Positions 26,920 through 35,952 of a stretch of DNA of 64,000 nt are shown piece by piece. Below the pieces are notes generated by a model. The model made no database searches and was not told where the DNA came from. It was given only the letters and a program-made list of their open reading frames with translations. This DNA is from VRUE01 sp963745915 (GTDB lineage Bacteria; Actinomycetota; Thermoleophilia; Solirubrobacterales; 70-9), in NCBI GenBank assembly GCA_963745915.1, contig CAVUZA010000002.1, positions 1,426,001-1,490,000 on the forward strand, given 5' to 3'. The translations under genes were made by a program, and so were the position numbers. The number at the start of each line of letters is the position of its first letter. Position 1 is the stretch's first letter.

Positions 26920-27513
26920 TCAGCGGTCGAGGCCGAGCTCGATCACCCGGGCGGCGACCAGGCGCGGGCGTTCGCGCCCGGCATCGCCGGAGACCTCGAG
27001 CTTGGCTGCGAGCGCGTCGAGGCGCCGCTGCGCGGTGCGCTCGCTGACCTGCAGGGCCGCCGCCAGCTCGGCGCGGGTGGCGGGACGGCCGGCGAAGGCG
27101 CCCTCGCTGCGGTAGGGGGCGACGAGGGCGGCGGCCGTCGCCCGCTCCTCGGCGCTCAGCGCGACCGCGGGCGCGGCGGCGGCGACGGTGGCCCCGGCGC
27201 GGCCGGGGGCGGGGTCGGAGATTTCGAGCCGCTGGCTGCCGAGGACCAGCGTGTCGCCGTCACGCAGGCGCCGCGGCCGGTCGAGCGGCTCGCCGTTGAG
27301 CGCGGTGCCGTTGCGGCTGTCGAGGTCGGTGGCGATCAGCACCCCGCCGCGGCTCTCGATCTCGAGGTGGTGCCAGGAGACGGCGGCGTCGTCGAGGTGG
27401 ACGCCGGCCTCGGGGTCGCGCCCGACCACGGTGCGCCCCGCCGCCAGGGCGACCGAGCGCGGCTCGCCGCCCTCGCCCGTCAGCCAGATCCGCGCCTCCA
27501 TCGTCGCGAGCAT
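26920..27513 (-). CDS. FHA-domain protein with C-terminal helix-turn-helix
   Basis: 197 aa (or 193 from the second ATG at 27501). FHA domain in residues 5-105: GRTVVGRDPEAGVHLDD, VSWHHLEIE (S-x-x-H) and DLDSRNGTALNGE (N-G-T-x-V/L-N-G), the phosphothreonine-binding surface. After a Pro/Ala linker, residues 120-195 contain TRAELAAALQVSERTAQRRLDALAAKL, a winged-helix-like DNA-binding motif. This suggests a transcription factor switched by Thr phosphorylation, plausibly by the kinase encoded 1.3 kb away. Preceded by a perfect palindrome. Confidence 0.85.
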   Translation of the reverse strand: MLATMEARIWLTGEGGEPRSVALAAGRTVVGRDPEAGVHLDDAAVSWHHLEIESRGGVLIATDLDSRNGTALNGEPLDRPRRLRDGDTLVLGSQRLEISDPAPGRAGATVAAAAPAVALSAEERATAAALVAPYRSEGAFAGRPATRAELAAALQVSERTAQRRLDALAAKLEVSGDAGRERPRLVAARVIELGLDR

Positions 27514-27522
27514 AGACCCGCC

Positions 27523-27585
27523 CCCCGCCGAACTGCATCAAATTCCAGCTCTGCCAGAGCTGGAATTTGATGCAGTTCGGCGGGG
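27523..27585. repeat. 51-bp perfect palindrome, copy 2, arms extended to 63 bp
   Basis: The central 51 bp (27529-27579) are identical to copy 1; here complementarity extends six bases further on each side (CCCCGC / GCGGGG). It lies between divergent genes (FHA start at 27513, rpiA start at 27611), not at a 3' end. Confidence 0.85.
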
Positions 27586-27610
27586 TTGGACTAGGTAGAG
27601 TGCGCGGCCG

Positions 27611-28258
27611 GTGAGCGCCGACGGGGAGAAGCGGATCGCGGCGGAGGCGGCTGCCGAGCTGGTCGAGGAGGGGATGACGCTCGGGCTCGGCACCGGCTCG
27701 ACCGTCGCCCACCTGCTGCCGGCGGTTGCCGCCCGCGGCCTCGGCGGCATCCGCTGCGTCGCCACCTCGGTCGCGACCGAGGAGCAGGCGCGCTCGCTCG
27801 GCATCCCGGTCGAGGAGTTCAGCCAGCTGACGCGGCTCGACCTGGCGATCGACGGCACCGACCAGGTGACGCCCGAGGGCTGGCTGATCAAGGGCGGCGG
27901 CGCCGCCCACCTGCGCGAGAAGATCGTTGCCGCCGCGGCCGCGCGCTTCGTCGTCATCGCTGACTCGAGCAAGCCGGTCGAGGCGCTGAGCGCGCCGGTG
28001 CCGCTCGAGCTCTTCGCCTTCGGCCTCGCCTCGACCCTCGAGCGCCTCGGTCCCGATGTGGCGCTGCGCGACGTGCCGCCCAGCCCCGACGGCGGCGCGA
28101 TCGCCGACTACCGCGGCGCGATCGGCGACCCGGCGGCCCTCGCCGCCCGGCTCGAGGCCGACCCCGGCGTCGCCGCCCACGGCCTCTTCCCCCCGGATAT
28201 GGTGAGTGCGGTGCTGGTTGGGGCCGGGGGCACCGTGGAAGAACTGACGCTCACCTGA
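27611..28258 (+). CDS. rpiA: Ribose-5-phosphate isomerase A
   Basis: 215 aa, GTG start. LGTGSTVAHLLPAVA is the phosphate loop near residue 26; LDLAIDGTDQVTPEGWLIKGGGAAHLREKIVA (near 75-105) carries the DGADE-like and KGGGGA motifs with the catalytic Asp and Lys; VVIADSSKPVEAL follows. Interconverts ribose 5-phosphate and ribulose 5-phosphate. Starts a plus-strand group with the oxidoreductase 17 bp downstream. Confidence 0.93.
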   Translation: MSADGEKRIAAEAAAELVEEGMTLGLGTGSTVAHLLPAVAARGLGGIRCVATSVATEEQARSLGIPVEEFSQLTRLDLAIDGTDQVTPEGWLIKGGGAAHLREKIVAAAAARFVVIADSSKPVEALSAPVPLELFAFGLASTLERLGPDVALRDVPPSPDGGAIADYRGAIGDPAALAARLEADPGVAAHGLFPPDMVSAVLVGAGGTVEELTLT

Positions 28259-28274
28259 CCAGAGGAGATTCCCG

Positions 28275-29636
28275 ATGACCGACTTCGCCGCTCTCGCCCT
28301 CGAGGGCACGATCGCCACCCCCGACGACGCCGGCTGGAACGAGGCGCGGCAGGCCTGGAACCTGGCCGCCGACCAGCGGCCCGAGGCCGTCGTCTTCGCC
28401 GAGGGCGCCGCCGACGTGGCGGCCACGGTGCGCTTCGCCGCCGAGAACGGGCTGCGCGTCGCCGGCCAGGGGACGGGACACGGCGCCTTCGCCCTCGCCG
28501 CCTCGCTGTCCGGCGCGATCCTGATCAAGACCGAGCGCATGCGCGGGGTCGAAGTCGACTCGGCCGCCCGCACCGCGCGGGTCGAGGCCGGCGTCCTCTC
28601 GGCCGAGCTGGGCGCGGCCGCCAACCGGCACGGGCTCTGTTTCCTGCCCGGCTCCTCGCCCGACGTCGGCGTCACCGGCTACACGCTGGGCGGCGGCCTG
28701 AGCTGGTTCGGCCGCGCCCACGGCTTCGCCTGCAACCACGTGCGGGCGATCGAGCTGGTCGACGCGGCCGGCGAGCAGCGCACCGTCGACGCCCAGAACG
28801 ACGCCGACCTCTTCTGGGCGCTGCGCGGCGGCGGCGGGGGCTACGCGATCGTCACCGCGCTGCAGGTCGAGCTGCTGCCCCACGCCGAAGCCTACGGCGG
28901 CGCCCTGCTCTTCCCGGCGGCGCTCGGCGCCGCGGCGGTGCGCGCCTACCGCGACTGGGCGGCGGACGCCCCCGCCGAGGCGACCACCGTGGTCCGCTTC
29001 GTCACCCCACCCGACCTCCCCGACGTGCCCGAGCCGCTGCGCGGCACGCCGCTGCTGACCATCGACGGCGCCTTCCTCGGCAGCCAGGCCGAGGGCGAGG
29101 AGCTGTTCGCGCCACTGCGCGCCCTCGGCGAGCCGCTGATGGACACCTTCGCCCAGATGCCGACGGCGGAGCTGAGCCGGATCCACATGGACCCCGAGAA
29201 CCCGGTGCCGGGGATCGGCGAGGGGATGACGCTCGCCGAGCTGCCCGACGAGGCGATCGAGGCCTGGGTCGGCGCCGTCGGCCCCGAGTCCGGCATGCCG
29301 CTTCTGCTCAGCGAGATCCGCCACCTGGGCGCCGCCCTCGCCCGCCCGGCGGAGGGCGGCGGCGCGCTCTCCCAGCTCGACGCCGGCTTCGTCATGTACA
29401 GCATCGGGATGCCGGTGACGCCGGAGCTGGGCGCCGCGATCCCGGCCTTCCTCAACCGCCTCGAGCAGACGATGGCACCCTGGGCCGCGGGCGGCGGCTA
29501 CTTCAACTTCACCGAGCGCCCCTGCGAGGTCGACGCGATCCTGCCCGCCGAGGTCTGCGCCCGCCTGGCCGAGGTCAAGCGCGCCCACGACCCCGAGGGC
29601 CGCATCGTCGCCAACCACGCCGTGGCCCTCGCCTGA
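28275..29636 (+). CDS. FAD-linked oxidoreductase, berberine bridge enzyme (BBE) type
   Basis: 453 aa with a clear AGAGGAGA ribosome site. Residues 30-210 are a PCMH FAD-binding domain: RVAGQGTGHGAFALA holds the His expected to bind FAD covalently, followed by VEAGVLSAELGAAANRHGL and TGYTLGGGLSWFGRAHGFACNHV. The C-terminal BBE segment is ILPAEVCARLAEVKRAHDPEGRIVANH. No signal peptide, so cytoplasmic. Family members oxidise sugars, alkaloids or nicotine-like compounds with O2; the substrate is unknown. Confidence 0.88.
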   Translation: MTDFAALALEGTIATPDDAGWNEARQAWNLAADQRPEAVVFAEGAADVAATVRFAAENGLRVAGQGTGHGAFALAASLSGAILIKTERMRGVEVDSAARTARVEAGVLSAELGAAANRHGLCFLPGSSPDVGVTGYTLGGGLSWFGRAHGFACNHVRAIELVDAAGEQRTVDAQNDADLFWALRGGGGGYAIVTALQVELLPHAEAYGGALLFPAALGAAAVRAYRDWAADAPAEATTVVRFVTPPDLPDVPEPLRGTPLLTIDGAFLGSQAEGEELFAPLRALGEPLMDTFAQMPTAELSRIHMDPENPVPGIGEGMTLAELPDEAIEAWVGAVGPESGMPLLLSEIRHLGAALARPAEGGGALSQLDAGFVMYSIGMPVTPELGAAIPAFLNRLEQTMAPWAAGGGYFNFTERPCEVDAILPAEVCARLAEVKRAHDPEGRIVANHAVALA

Positions 29637-29652
29637 CCCGCCCGCCAACCCG

Positions 29653-29705
29653 CCGCCGACGGGCCTAAAACCGTCGTATATCGACGGTTTTAGGCCCGTC
29701 GGCGG
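29653..29705. repeat. 53-bp hairpin repeat, copy 4 (perfectly paired)
   Basis: Arms 29653-29665 and 29693-29705, interior TAAAACCGTCG and CGACGGTTTTA around a TATAT loop, giving a 24-bp perfect stem. Placed between the BBE gene stop and the tkt start, both plus strand, where it would end the first transcript. Confidence 0.9.
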
Positions 29706-29726
29706 AAGTGACTAGGATCGGGGCCG

Positions 29727-31802
29727 ATGCCGTCGGCGGACCGCGACCTCGACCAGCTCTGCATCGACACGATCCGCACCCTCTCGATCGACGCGATCCA
29801 GAAGGCCAACTCGGGCCACCCGGGGACGCCGATGGCGATGGCGCCGGTCGCCTACACGCTCTGGCAGCGCTTCCTGCGCTTCGACCCGGCCGACCCGATC
29901 TGGCCCGGCCGCGACCGCTTCGTGCTCTCCGCCGGGCACGCCTCGATGCTGCTCTACGCCCTGCTCCACCTGGCCGGGGTGAAGGCGGTCGACCCCGACT
30001 ACGAGGTGGTCGGCGAGCCCGCCGTCAGCCTCACCGACATCGAGCGCTTCCGCCAGCTCGACTCGCGCGCCCCGGGCCACCCCGAGTACCGCTGGACCTC
30101 CGGCGTGGAGACGACCACCGGGCCGCTCGGGCAGGGCATCGCCACCTCGGTCGGGATGGCGATCGCCGGCAAGTGGCAGGCCGCCCGCTACGGCGCCGAC
30201 CTCTTCGGCTTCGACGTCTACGCGATCGCCGGCGACGGCTGCCTGATGGAGGGCGTCTCCAACGAAGCGGCCTCGATCGCCGGCCACCTGAAGCTCGACA
30301 ACCTCTGCTGGGTCTACGACAACAACCACATCACGATCGACGGCAAGACCCGGCTCGCCTACGAGGACGACGCCGCCGCCCGCTTCATGGGCTACGGCTG
30401 GAACGTGACCCGGGTCGGCGACGCCAACGACACCGAGCTGATCGCCACCGCCTTCGAGGAGTTCCGCGGCGAGCAGGGCCGGCCGACGCTGCTGATCGTC
30501 GACAGCCACATCGGCTACGGCTCGCCGCACAAGGTCGACACCTCCGCCGCCCACGGCGAACCGCTGGGTGAGGAGGAGGTGCGCGAGACCAAGCGCGCCT
30601 ACGGCTGGCCCGAGGACGCCCAGTTCCTCGTCCCCGACGGCGTCCGCGAGCACTTCGCCGCCGGGATCGGCGCCCGCGGCGCCGCGGCGCACGCCGCCTG
30701 GGAGCAGCGCCTCGCCGCCTACGCCGAGGCCGAGCCGGCGCTCGCCGCCGAGATCGGCGCCCAGCAGGAGCGGGCGCTGCCCGAGGGCTGGGACGCGGCG
30801 ATCCCCCACTTCGAGGCCGACGCGAAGGGCATCGCCACCCGCAAGGCGTCCAGCCAGGTCGAGAACGCGATCGGCGAGCGGCTGCCCTGGCTGCTCGCCG
30901 GCTCCGCCGATCTCACCGACTCGACCTCGGTCCGCCTCGGCTTCGACGGCGCCCACGACTTCGAGCCCGGCGCCTACGACGGCCGCCAGCTGCACTACGG
31001 GATCCGCGAGCACGAGGCGGCGGCGATCTCCAACGGCCTCTCGCTCTCCAAGCTGCGGCCGCTGTGGTCGACCTACCTCACCTTCTCCGACTACGCGCGG
31101 CCGGCGATCCGGCTCTCGGCGCTGATGGAGCTGCCGGTGATCCACGTCTTCACCCACGACTCGATCGGCCTCGGCGAGGACGGGCCGACCCACCAGCCGG
31201 TCGAGCAGCTCGCCTCGCTGCGGGCGATCCCCGGCCTCGACGTGATCCGCCCCGCCGACGCCAACGAGGTCGCCGAGGCCTGGCGGGTGGCGCTCGACCG
31301 CAGCCACCAGCCGGTCGCCCTCGTCCTCACCCGCCAGAGCGTGCCGGTGCTCGACCGCGAGCGCTACGGCTCGGCGGCGGGGCTGCGGCGCGGGGGGTAC
31401 GTGCTGGCCGATGCGGGGGACTCCACCGTCACCGACGGAGTCGGTGACGGCGATCCGGACGTGATCCTGATCGCCACCGGCAGCGAGGTCGCCCTCGCCC
31501 TCGCCGCCCACGAGGAGCTGGCCGCCGAAGGGGTCCGCTCGCGGGTCGTCAGCCTGCCCTGCTGGGAGCTCTTCGACCGCCAGGATGAGGCCTACCGCGA
31601 CCAGGTGCTGCCGCCGGCGGTGAGCGCTCGCGTCTCGGTCGAGGAGGCCTCGACGATCGGCTGGGATCGCTACGTTGGCCCTGCCGGGGCAAAGGTCGGA
31701 ATGCACACCTTCGGCACCTCGGCGCCGCTGAAAGACGTCCAAACCAAGTTCGGCTTCACCCCCGACAGGGTGGCCGAAGCCGCAAAGGAGCTGCTCCCAT
31801 GA
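29727..31802 (+). CDS. tkt: Transketolase
   Basis: 691 aa. The N-terminal half binds thiamine diphosphate: SGHPGTPMAMAPVAYTL, GPLGQGIATSVGMAIAGKW and AIAGDGCLMEGVSNEAASIAGH with the GDG...N motif. The pyrimidine domain has the transketolase signature near GIREHEAAAISNGLSL with the catalytic Glu, and VFTHDSIGLGEDGPTHQPVEQ follows with the His residues. It moves two-carbon units between sugar phosphates. Its stop overlaps the tal start by four bases. Confidence 0.96.
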   Translation: MPSADRDLDQLCIDTIRTLSIDAIQKANSGHPGTPMAMAPVAYTLWQRFLRFDPADPIWPGRDRFVLSAGHASMLLYALLHLAGVKAVDPDYEVVGEPAVSLTDIERFRQLDSRAPGHPEYRWTSGVETTTGPLGQGIATSVGMAIAGKWQAARYGADLFGFDVYAIAGDGCLMEGVSNEAASIAGHLKLDNLCWVYDNNHITIDGKTRLAYEDDAAARFMGYGWNVTRVGDANDTELIATAFEEFRGEQGRPTLLIVDSHIGYGSPHKVDTSAAHGEPLGEEEVRETKRAYGWPEDAQFLVPDGVREHFAAGIGARGAAAHAAWEQRLAAYAEAEPALAAEIGAQQERALPEGWDAAIPHFEADAKGIATRKASSQVENAIGERLPWLLAGSADLTDSTSVRLGFDGAHDFEPGAYDGRQLHYGIREHEAAAISNGLSLSKLRPLWSTYLTFSDYARPAIRLSALMELPVIHVFTHDSIGLGEDGPTHQPVEQLASLRAIPGLDVIRPADANEVAEAWRVALDRSHQPVALVLTRQSVPVLDRERYGSAAGLRRGGYVLADAGDSTVTDGVGDGDPDVILIATGSEVALALAAHEELAAEGVRSRVVSLPCWELFDRQDEAYRDQVLPPAVSARVSVEEASTIGWDRYVGPAGAKVGMHTFGTSAPLKDVQTKFGFTPDRVAEAAKELLP

Positions 31803-32875
31803 AGCCCACCGCGAAGCTGCACGCAGAGGGACAGAGCCTCTGGCTCGACAACATCACCCGCACGATGCTGGCCGACGGCACCCTGCGCGGCTACATCGAC
31901 GAGCTCTCGGTCACCGGCCTGACCTCGAACCCGACGATCTTCGACAAGGCGATCTCGGGCAGCGACGCCTACGACGGGCAGATCGCCGAGCTGGGCGGCG
32001 AGGCCGGCTCGGCCGAGGAGGTCTTCTTCGAGCTCGCCCTCGCCGACCTGCGCGACGCCACCGACCTCTTCGCCGGCGTCCACGAGCGCAGTGCCGGCGT
32101 CGACGGCTACTGCTCGCTCGAGGTCTCGCCGAAGCTCGCCGACGAGACCGCGGCGACGATCGCCCAGGCGGCCAAGCTGCACGGCGAGGCCGGCCGCGAC
32201 AACCTCTTCATCAAGATCCCCGGGACGCACGCCGGCCTGGCGGCGATCGAGGAGACGATCTTCGCCGGCATCCCGGTCAACGTCACCCTGCTCTTCGACC
32301 GCGAGCAGTACCTGGCCGCCGCCGACGCCTACCTGAAGGGGATCGAACGGCGGATCGAGGCCGGGCTCGACCCCTACGTCGCCTCGGTCGCCTCGATCTT
32401 CATGTCGCGCTGGGACGTCGCCGTCGGCGACGAAGTCCCCGGCGAGCTGCACAACCGGCTCGGCCTGGCGATCGGCTATCGCGCCTACGCCGCCTACCGC
32501 GAGCTGCTCGACTCGGCGCGCATGCAGCGGCTGATGAACGCCGGCGCCCGCCCGCAGCGGCTGCTCTGGGCGAGCACCGGGACCAAGGACCCGAACGCCT
32601 CCGACGTCCTCTACATCGAGGGCTTCGCCTCGCCCTTCACCGTCAACACGATGCCCGAGCCGACCCTGCTCGCCTTCGCCGACCACGGCGAGGTCGGCGA
32701 CCCGGTGCCGGCCGACGGCGGCGATTGCGAGGCGGTCCTGGCCGAGTTCGCCACCGCCGGGATCGACGTCGAGGCGCTCGCCGCGCGGCTGCAGGAGGAG
32801 GGCAAGGCGGCCTTCGTCAAGTCCTGGGAGGACCTGATGGGCTCGATCGAGTCCAAGCGCGGGGCGCTGGCGTGA
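31799..32875 (+). CDS. tal: Transaldolase
   Basis: 358 aa, TalB/Tal-Pgi-type length for actinobacteria. SLWLDNITRTMLADG, LSVTGLTSNPTIFDKAI (signature 1) and NLFIKIPGTHAGLAAIEETI (signature 2, with the Schiff-base Lys) are present. Transfers dihydroxyacetone units between sugar phosphates. Start ATG lies within the tkt stop (ATGA) and its own stop overlaps the pgi GTG (GTGA), so tkt-tal-pgi are tightly coupled. Confidence 0.96.
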   Translation: MKPTAKLHAEGQSLWLDNITRTMLADGTLRGYIDELSVTGLTSNPTIFDKAISGSDAYDGQIAELGGEAGSAEEVFFELALADLRDATDLFAGVHERSAGVDGYCSLEVSPKLADETAATIAQAAKLHGEAGRDNLFIKIPGTHAGLAAIEETIFAGIPVNVTLLFDREQYLAAADAYLKGIERRIEAGLDPYVASVASIFMSRWDVAVGDEVPGELHNRLGLAIGYRAYAAYRELLDSARMQRLMNAGARPQRLLWASTGTKDPNASDVLYIEGFASPFTVNTMPEPTLLAFADHGEVGDPVPADGGDCEAVLAEFATAGIDVEALAARLQEEGKAAFVKSWEDLMGSIESKRGALA

Positions 32876-34509
32876 GCCAGGCGCCGCTCCGCCAGGCGCC
32901 CGCCTGGGGGGCGCTCGAGCGCCACTTCGGCGAGATCGGCGACCGCCACCTGCGCGAGCTCTTCGCCGAGGATCCCGGGCGCGGCGAGCGGCTGGTCGCC
33001 GACGGCGCCGGCCTGCACCTCGACTTCGCCAAGAACCGTGTCACCGAAGAGACCCTGATGCTGCTCGGCCAGCTGGCCGCCGAGCGCGGCGTCGCCGAGC
33101 GCCGCGAGGCGATGTTCGCCGGCGAGCACATCAACGTCTCCGAGGACCGCGCCGTGCTCCACGTCGCCCTGCGCATGCCGCGCCAGCGCTCGCTGCTGGT
33201 CGACGGGGTCGACGTGGTCAAACAGGTGCACGAGACGCTCGACCGGATGGCGGCCTTCGCCGAGCGGGTGCGCTCGGGAGAGTGGACCGGCCACACCGGC
33301 AAGCCGATCCGCAACGTGGTCAACGTCGGCATCGGCGGCTCGGACCTGGGTCCGGTGATGGCCTACGAGGCGCTGCGCCACTACTCGCGCCGCGAGATGA
33401 GCTTCCGCTTCGTCTCCAACGTCGACGGCACCGACTTCGCCGAGGCGACCCGCGACCTCGACCCCGAGGAGACCCTGTTCGTGATCTCCTCGAAGACCTT
33501 CACCACGCTGGAGACGATGACCAACGCTCGCACCGCCCGCGAGTGGAGCCTGGCCGGGCTCGGCGGCGAGGAGGCCGCGGTCGCCAAGCACTTCGTCGCC
33601 GTCTCGACCAACGCCGAGGGGGTCGCCGAGTTCGGCATCGACACCGAGAACATGTTCGGCTTCTGGGACTGGGTCGGCGGCCGCTACTCGATGGACTCGG
33701 CGATCGGGCTCTCGACCATGCTGGCGATCGGCCCGGCCCGCTTCGCCGAGATGCTGGCCGGCTTCCACGCCATGGACGAGCACTTCCGCGAGGCGCCGAC
33801 GGCCGAGAACCTGCCGCTGTTGATGGGGCTGCTCTCGGTCTGGTACGGCGGCTTCTTCGGCGCCCAGACCTGCGGCGTCTTCCCCTACGACCAGTACCTG
33901 CACCGCTTCCCCGCCTACCTGCAGCAGCTGACGATGGAGTCCAACGGCAAGCACGTCACGCTCGAGGGCGCCCGCGTCGACTACGACACCGGGGCGATCT
34001 TCTGGGGCGAGCCGGGGACCAACGGCCAGCACTCCTTCTACCAGCTGATCCACCAGGGCACGCGCCTGATCCCCTGCGACTTCATCGGCTTCTTCCACTC
34101 CAACAACCCGCTCGGCGAGCACCACGACCTGCTGATGTCCAACGTCTTCGCCCAGGGCGAGGCGCTGGCCTTCGGCAAGACGGCCGAGCAGGTGCGCGAG
34201 GAGGGCACCGCGGAGGCGATCGTCCCGCACCGGGTGATGGAGGGCAACCGGCCCTCGAACACGATCCTCGCCGAGCGCCTCGACCCGCACACGCTCGGCA
34301 CCCTGGTCGCCCTCTACGAGCACAGCACCTTCACCCAGGGAAGTGTGTGGGGGATCGACTCCTTCGACCAGTGGGGGGTCGAGCTGGGCAAGGTCCTGGC
34401 CAAGCGGATCATCCCCGAGCTGCAGGCCGCCGAGGAGCCGCGGCTCGGGCACGACAGCTCGACCAACGCCCTGATCCGCCGCTACCGGCAGGCGAGGCGC
34501 GGAGCCTAG
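32872..34509 (+). CDS. pgi: Glucose-6-phosphate isomerase
   Basis: 545 aa from GTG at 32872, chosen because it overlaps the tal stop and gives MSQAPLRQAPAWGALERHF. VNVGIGGSDLGPVMAYEAL and VVISSKTFTTLETMTN bind the phosphate; TMESNGKHV and EPGTNGQHSFYQLIHQG carry the catalytic Glu and His; the C-terminal Lys is in FDQWGVELGKVLAKRI. Converts glucose 6-phosphate and fructose 6-phosphate, linking glycolysis with the pentose phosphate genes beside it. Confidence 0.96.
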   Translation: MSQAPLRQAPAWGALERHFGEIGDRHLRELFAEDPGRGERLVADGAGLHLDFAKNRVTEETLMLLGQLAAERGVAERREAMFAGEHINVSEDRAVLHVALRMPRQRSLLVDGVDVVKQVHETLDRMAAFAERVRSGEWTGHTGKPIRNVVNVGIGGSDLGPVMAYEALRHYSRREMSFRFVSNVDGTDFAEATRDLDPEETLFVISSKTFTTLETMTNARTAREWSLAGLGGEEAAVAKHFVAVSTNAEGVAEFGIDTENMFGFWDWVGGRYSMDSAIGLSTMLAIGPARFAEMLAGFHAMDEHFREAPTAENLPLLMGLLSVWYGGFFGAQTCGVFPYDQYLHRFPAYLQQLTMESNGKHVTLEGARVDYDTGAIFWGEPGTNGQHSFYQLIHQGTRLIPCDFIGFFHSNNPLGEHHDLLMSNVFAQGEALAFGKTAEQVREEGTAEAIVPHRVMEGNRPSNTILAERLDPHTLGTLVALYEHSTFTQGSVWGIDSFDQWGVELGKVLAKRIIPELQAAEEPRLGHDSSTNALIRRYRQARRGA

Positions 34510-34512
34510 GAG

Positions 34513-35952
34513 ATGGCCCTGCTCGGCTCCCTGCCGCTGGCAGCGACGGAGTCGAACCTGCTCGCCGCGCGCGAGCTGATGGCCTTCACCCTCGGCTTCC
34601 ACATCGTCCTCGCCTGCCTCGGCGTGGCGCTGCCGGCGACGATCCTGGTCGCCCACTGGATCGGGCTGAAGCGCGGCGACGAGGCGGCGCTGGAGCTGGC
34701 CCGGCGCTGGTCGAAGGCGATGGCGGTGACCTTCGCGGTCGGCGCCGTCACCGGCACCGTGCTGAGCTTCGAGTTCGGCCTGCTCTGGCCGCACTTCATG
34801 GACCGCTTCGGGGCCGCCTTCGGCATCGCCTTCGCGATCGAGGGGATCTTCTTCTTCACCGAGGCGATCTTCCTCGCGATCTACATCTACGGCTGGAAAC
34901 GGCTGCCCGGCTGGGCCCACTTCTGGGCCGGGGTGCCGATGGTGGTGACCGGCATCGGCGGCGCCTTCTCGGTGGTCGCCGCCAACGCGTGGATGAACCA
35001 GCCGCAGGGCTTCACCCTCGACGCCGCCGGCGAGGTGGTCGACGTCAACCCGGTCGAGGTGCTCTTCAACCCGGCGACCGGCTACGAGGTGCCGCACATG
35101 ATCCTCGCCGCCTACATGGTGGTCGGCTTCCTCGTCGCCTCGATCTACGCGGTCGGGATGCTCAAAGGCCGCCGCGACCGGGTCCACCGGCTGGGGCTGC
35201 TGATCCCGCTGACGATCGCCTGCATCGCGACCCCGATCCAGCTCTTCGTCGGCGACACCGCGGCGCGCGAAGTCGCCGACCACCAGCCGGCCAAGTTCGC
35301 CGGCATGGAGTGCATCGAGAAGACCGGCAGCGACCAGACCGAGTACATCGGCGGCATCTGCACCGAGGACGGGGTCAAGGGCGCGATCGGCATCCCCGGC
35401 CTCGACTCGTTCCTGGTCGGCTTCAGCACCGACACCGAGGTGACCGGCCTGAACGAGATCCCGGCTGACGAACGGCCGCCGGCCAACACGCTGCTGCACC
35501 TCTCCTTCGACGCGATGGTCGGCATCGGCACCGCGCTGCTGGCGCTCGGCGCCTGGTTCGGCTTCGTCTGGTGGCGCCGCCGCGACCTCCCCCGCACGCC
35601 CTGGTTCCTGCGCGCGGTTGCGGTCTCCGGCGTCGGCGCGATCGTGGCGCTGTGGTGCGGCTGGATCGTCACCGAGGTCGGCCGCCAGCCCTGGATCGTG
35701 CAGGGCTACATGCGCACCGCAGAAGCGGTGACCGAGGCCGAGGGCATCTGGTTCGCCTTCGCCCTGGTCCTCGTCCTCTACGCCACGATCGGCACGATCG
35801 CCGTCCTCGTCCTGCGCCAGATGTCGCGCCGCTGGCGCGCGGGCGCCGCCGACCCCGCCGGCACCCCCTACTCCCCACCGGGGCCGACGGGCCGATCTGT
35901 GGCCTCTGAGGCCACAGATCGGCCCGTCGGCGGAGGGGGCGCGGATGAATAG
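34513..35952 (+). CDS. cydA: Cytochrome bd oxidase subunit I
   Basis: 479 aa, about nine membrane helices. LLAARELMAFTLGFHIVLACLGVALP holds the haem b595 His; SFEFGLLWPHFMDRFGAAFGIAFAIEGIFFFTEA has the conserved Glu pair, and the Q-loop region with the long hydrophilic segment (residues 250-320) is short, as in most non-enterobacterial forms. It reduces O2 with menaquinol or ubiquinol. The last 25 codons run through a 53-bp hairpin repeat (35881-35933), so the tail YSPPGPTGRSVASEATDRPV is unlikely to be functional. Overlaps cydB by 8 bp. Confidence 0.94.
   Translation: MALLGSLPLAATESNLLAARELMAFTLGFHIVLACLGVALPATILVAHWIGLKRGDEAALELARRWSKAMAVTFAVGAVTGTVLSFEFGLLWPHFMDRFGAAFGIAFAIEGIFFFTEAIFLAIYIYGWKRLPGWAHFWAGVPMVVTGIGGAFSVVAANAWMNQPQGFTLDAAGEVVDVNPVEVLFNPATGYEVPHMILAAYMVVGFLVASIYAVGMLKGRRDRVHRLGLLIPLTIACIATPIQLFVGDTAAREVADHQPAKFAGMECIEKTGSDQTEYIGGICTEDGVKGAIGIPGLDSFLVGFSTDTEVTGLNEIPADERPPANTLLHLSFDAMVGIGTALLALGAWFGFVWWRRRDLPRTPWFLRAVAVSGVGAIVALWCGWIVTEVGRQPWIVQGYMRTAEAVTEAEGIWFAFALVLVLYATIGTIAVLVLRQMSRRWRAGAADPAGTPYSPPGPTGRSVASEATDRPVGGGGADE
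35881..35933. repeat. 53-bp hairpin repeat, copy 5, inside the cydA 3' end
   Basis: Right arm GGCCCGTCGGCGG at 35921-35933; the left arm differs only in its first two bases (GGGCCGACGGGCC). The core from 35884 is a perfect 47-bp palindrome with a different interior (GATCTGTGGCCTC and complement). It is translated as the C-terminus of CydA, eleven bases before the cydB start. Confidence 0.88.

Noticed and set aside
29712..31742. Long minus-strand open frame over tkt
   Set aside because: Valine/Gly/Asp-rich shadow produced by high third-position GC; the plus strand encodes an intact transketolase.
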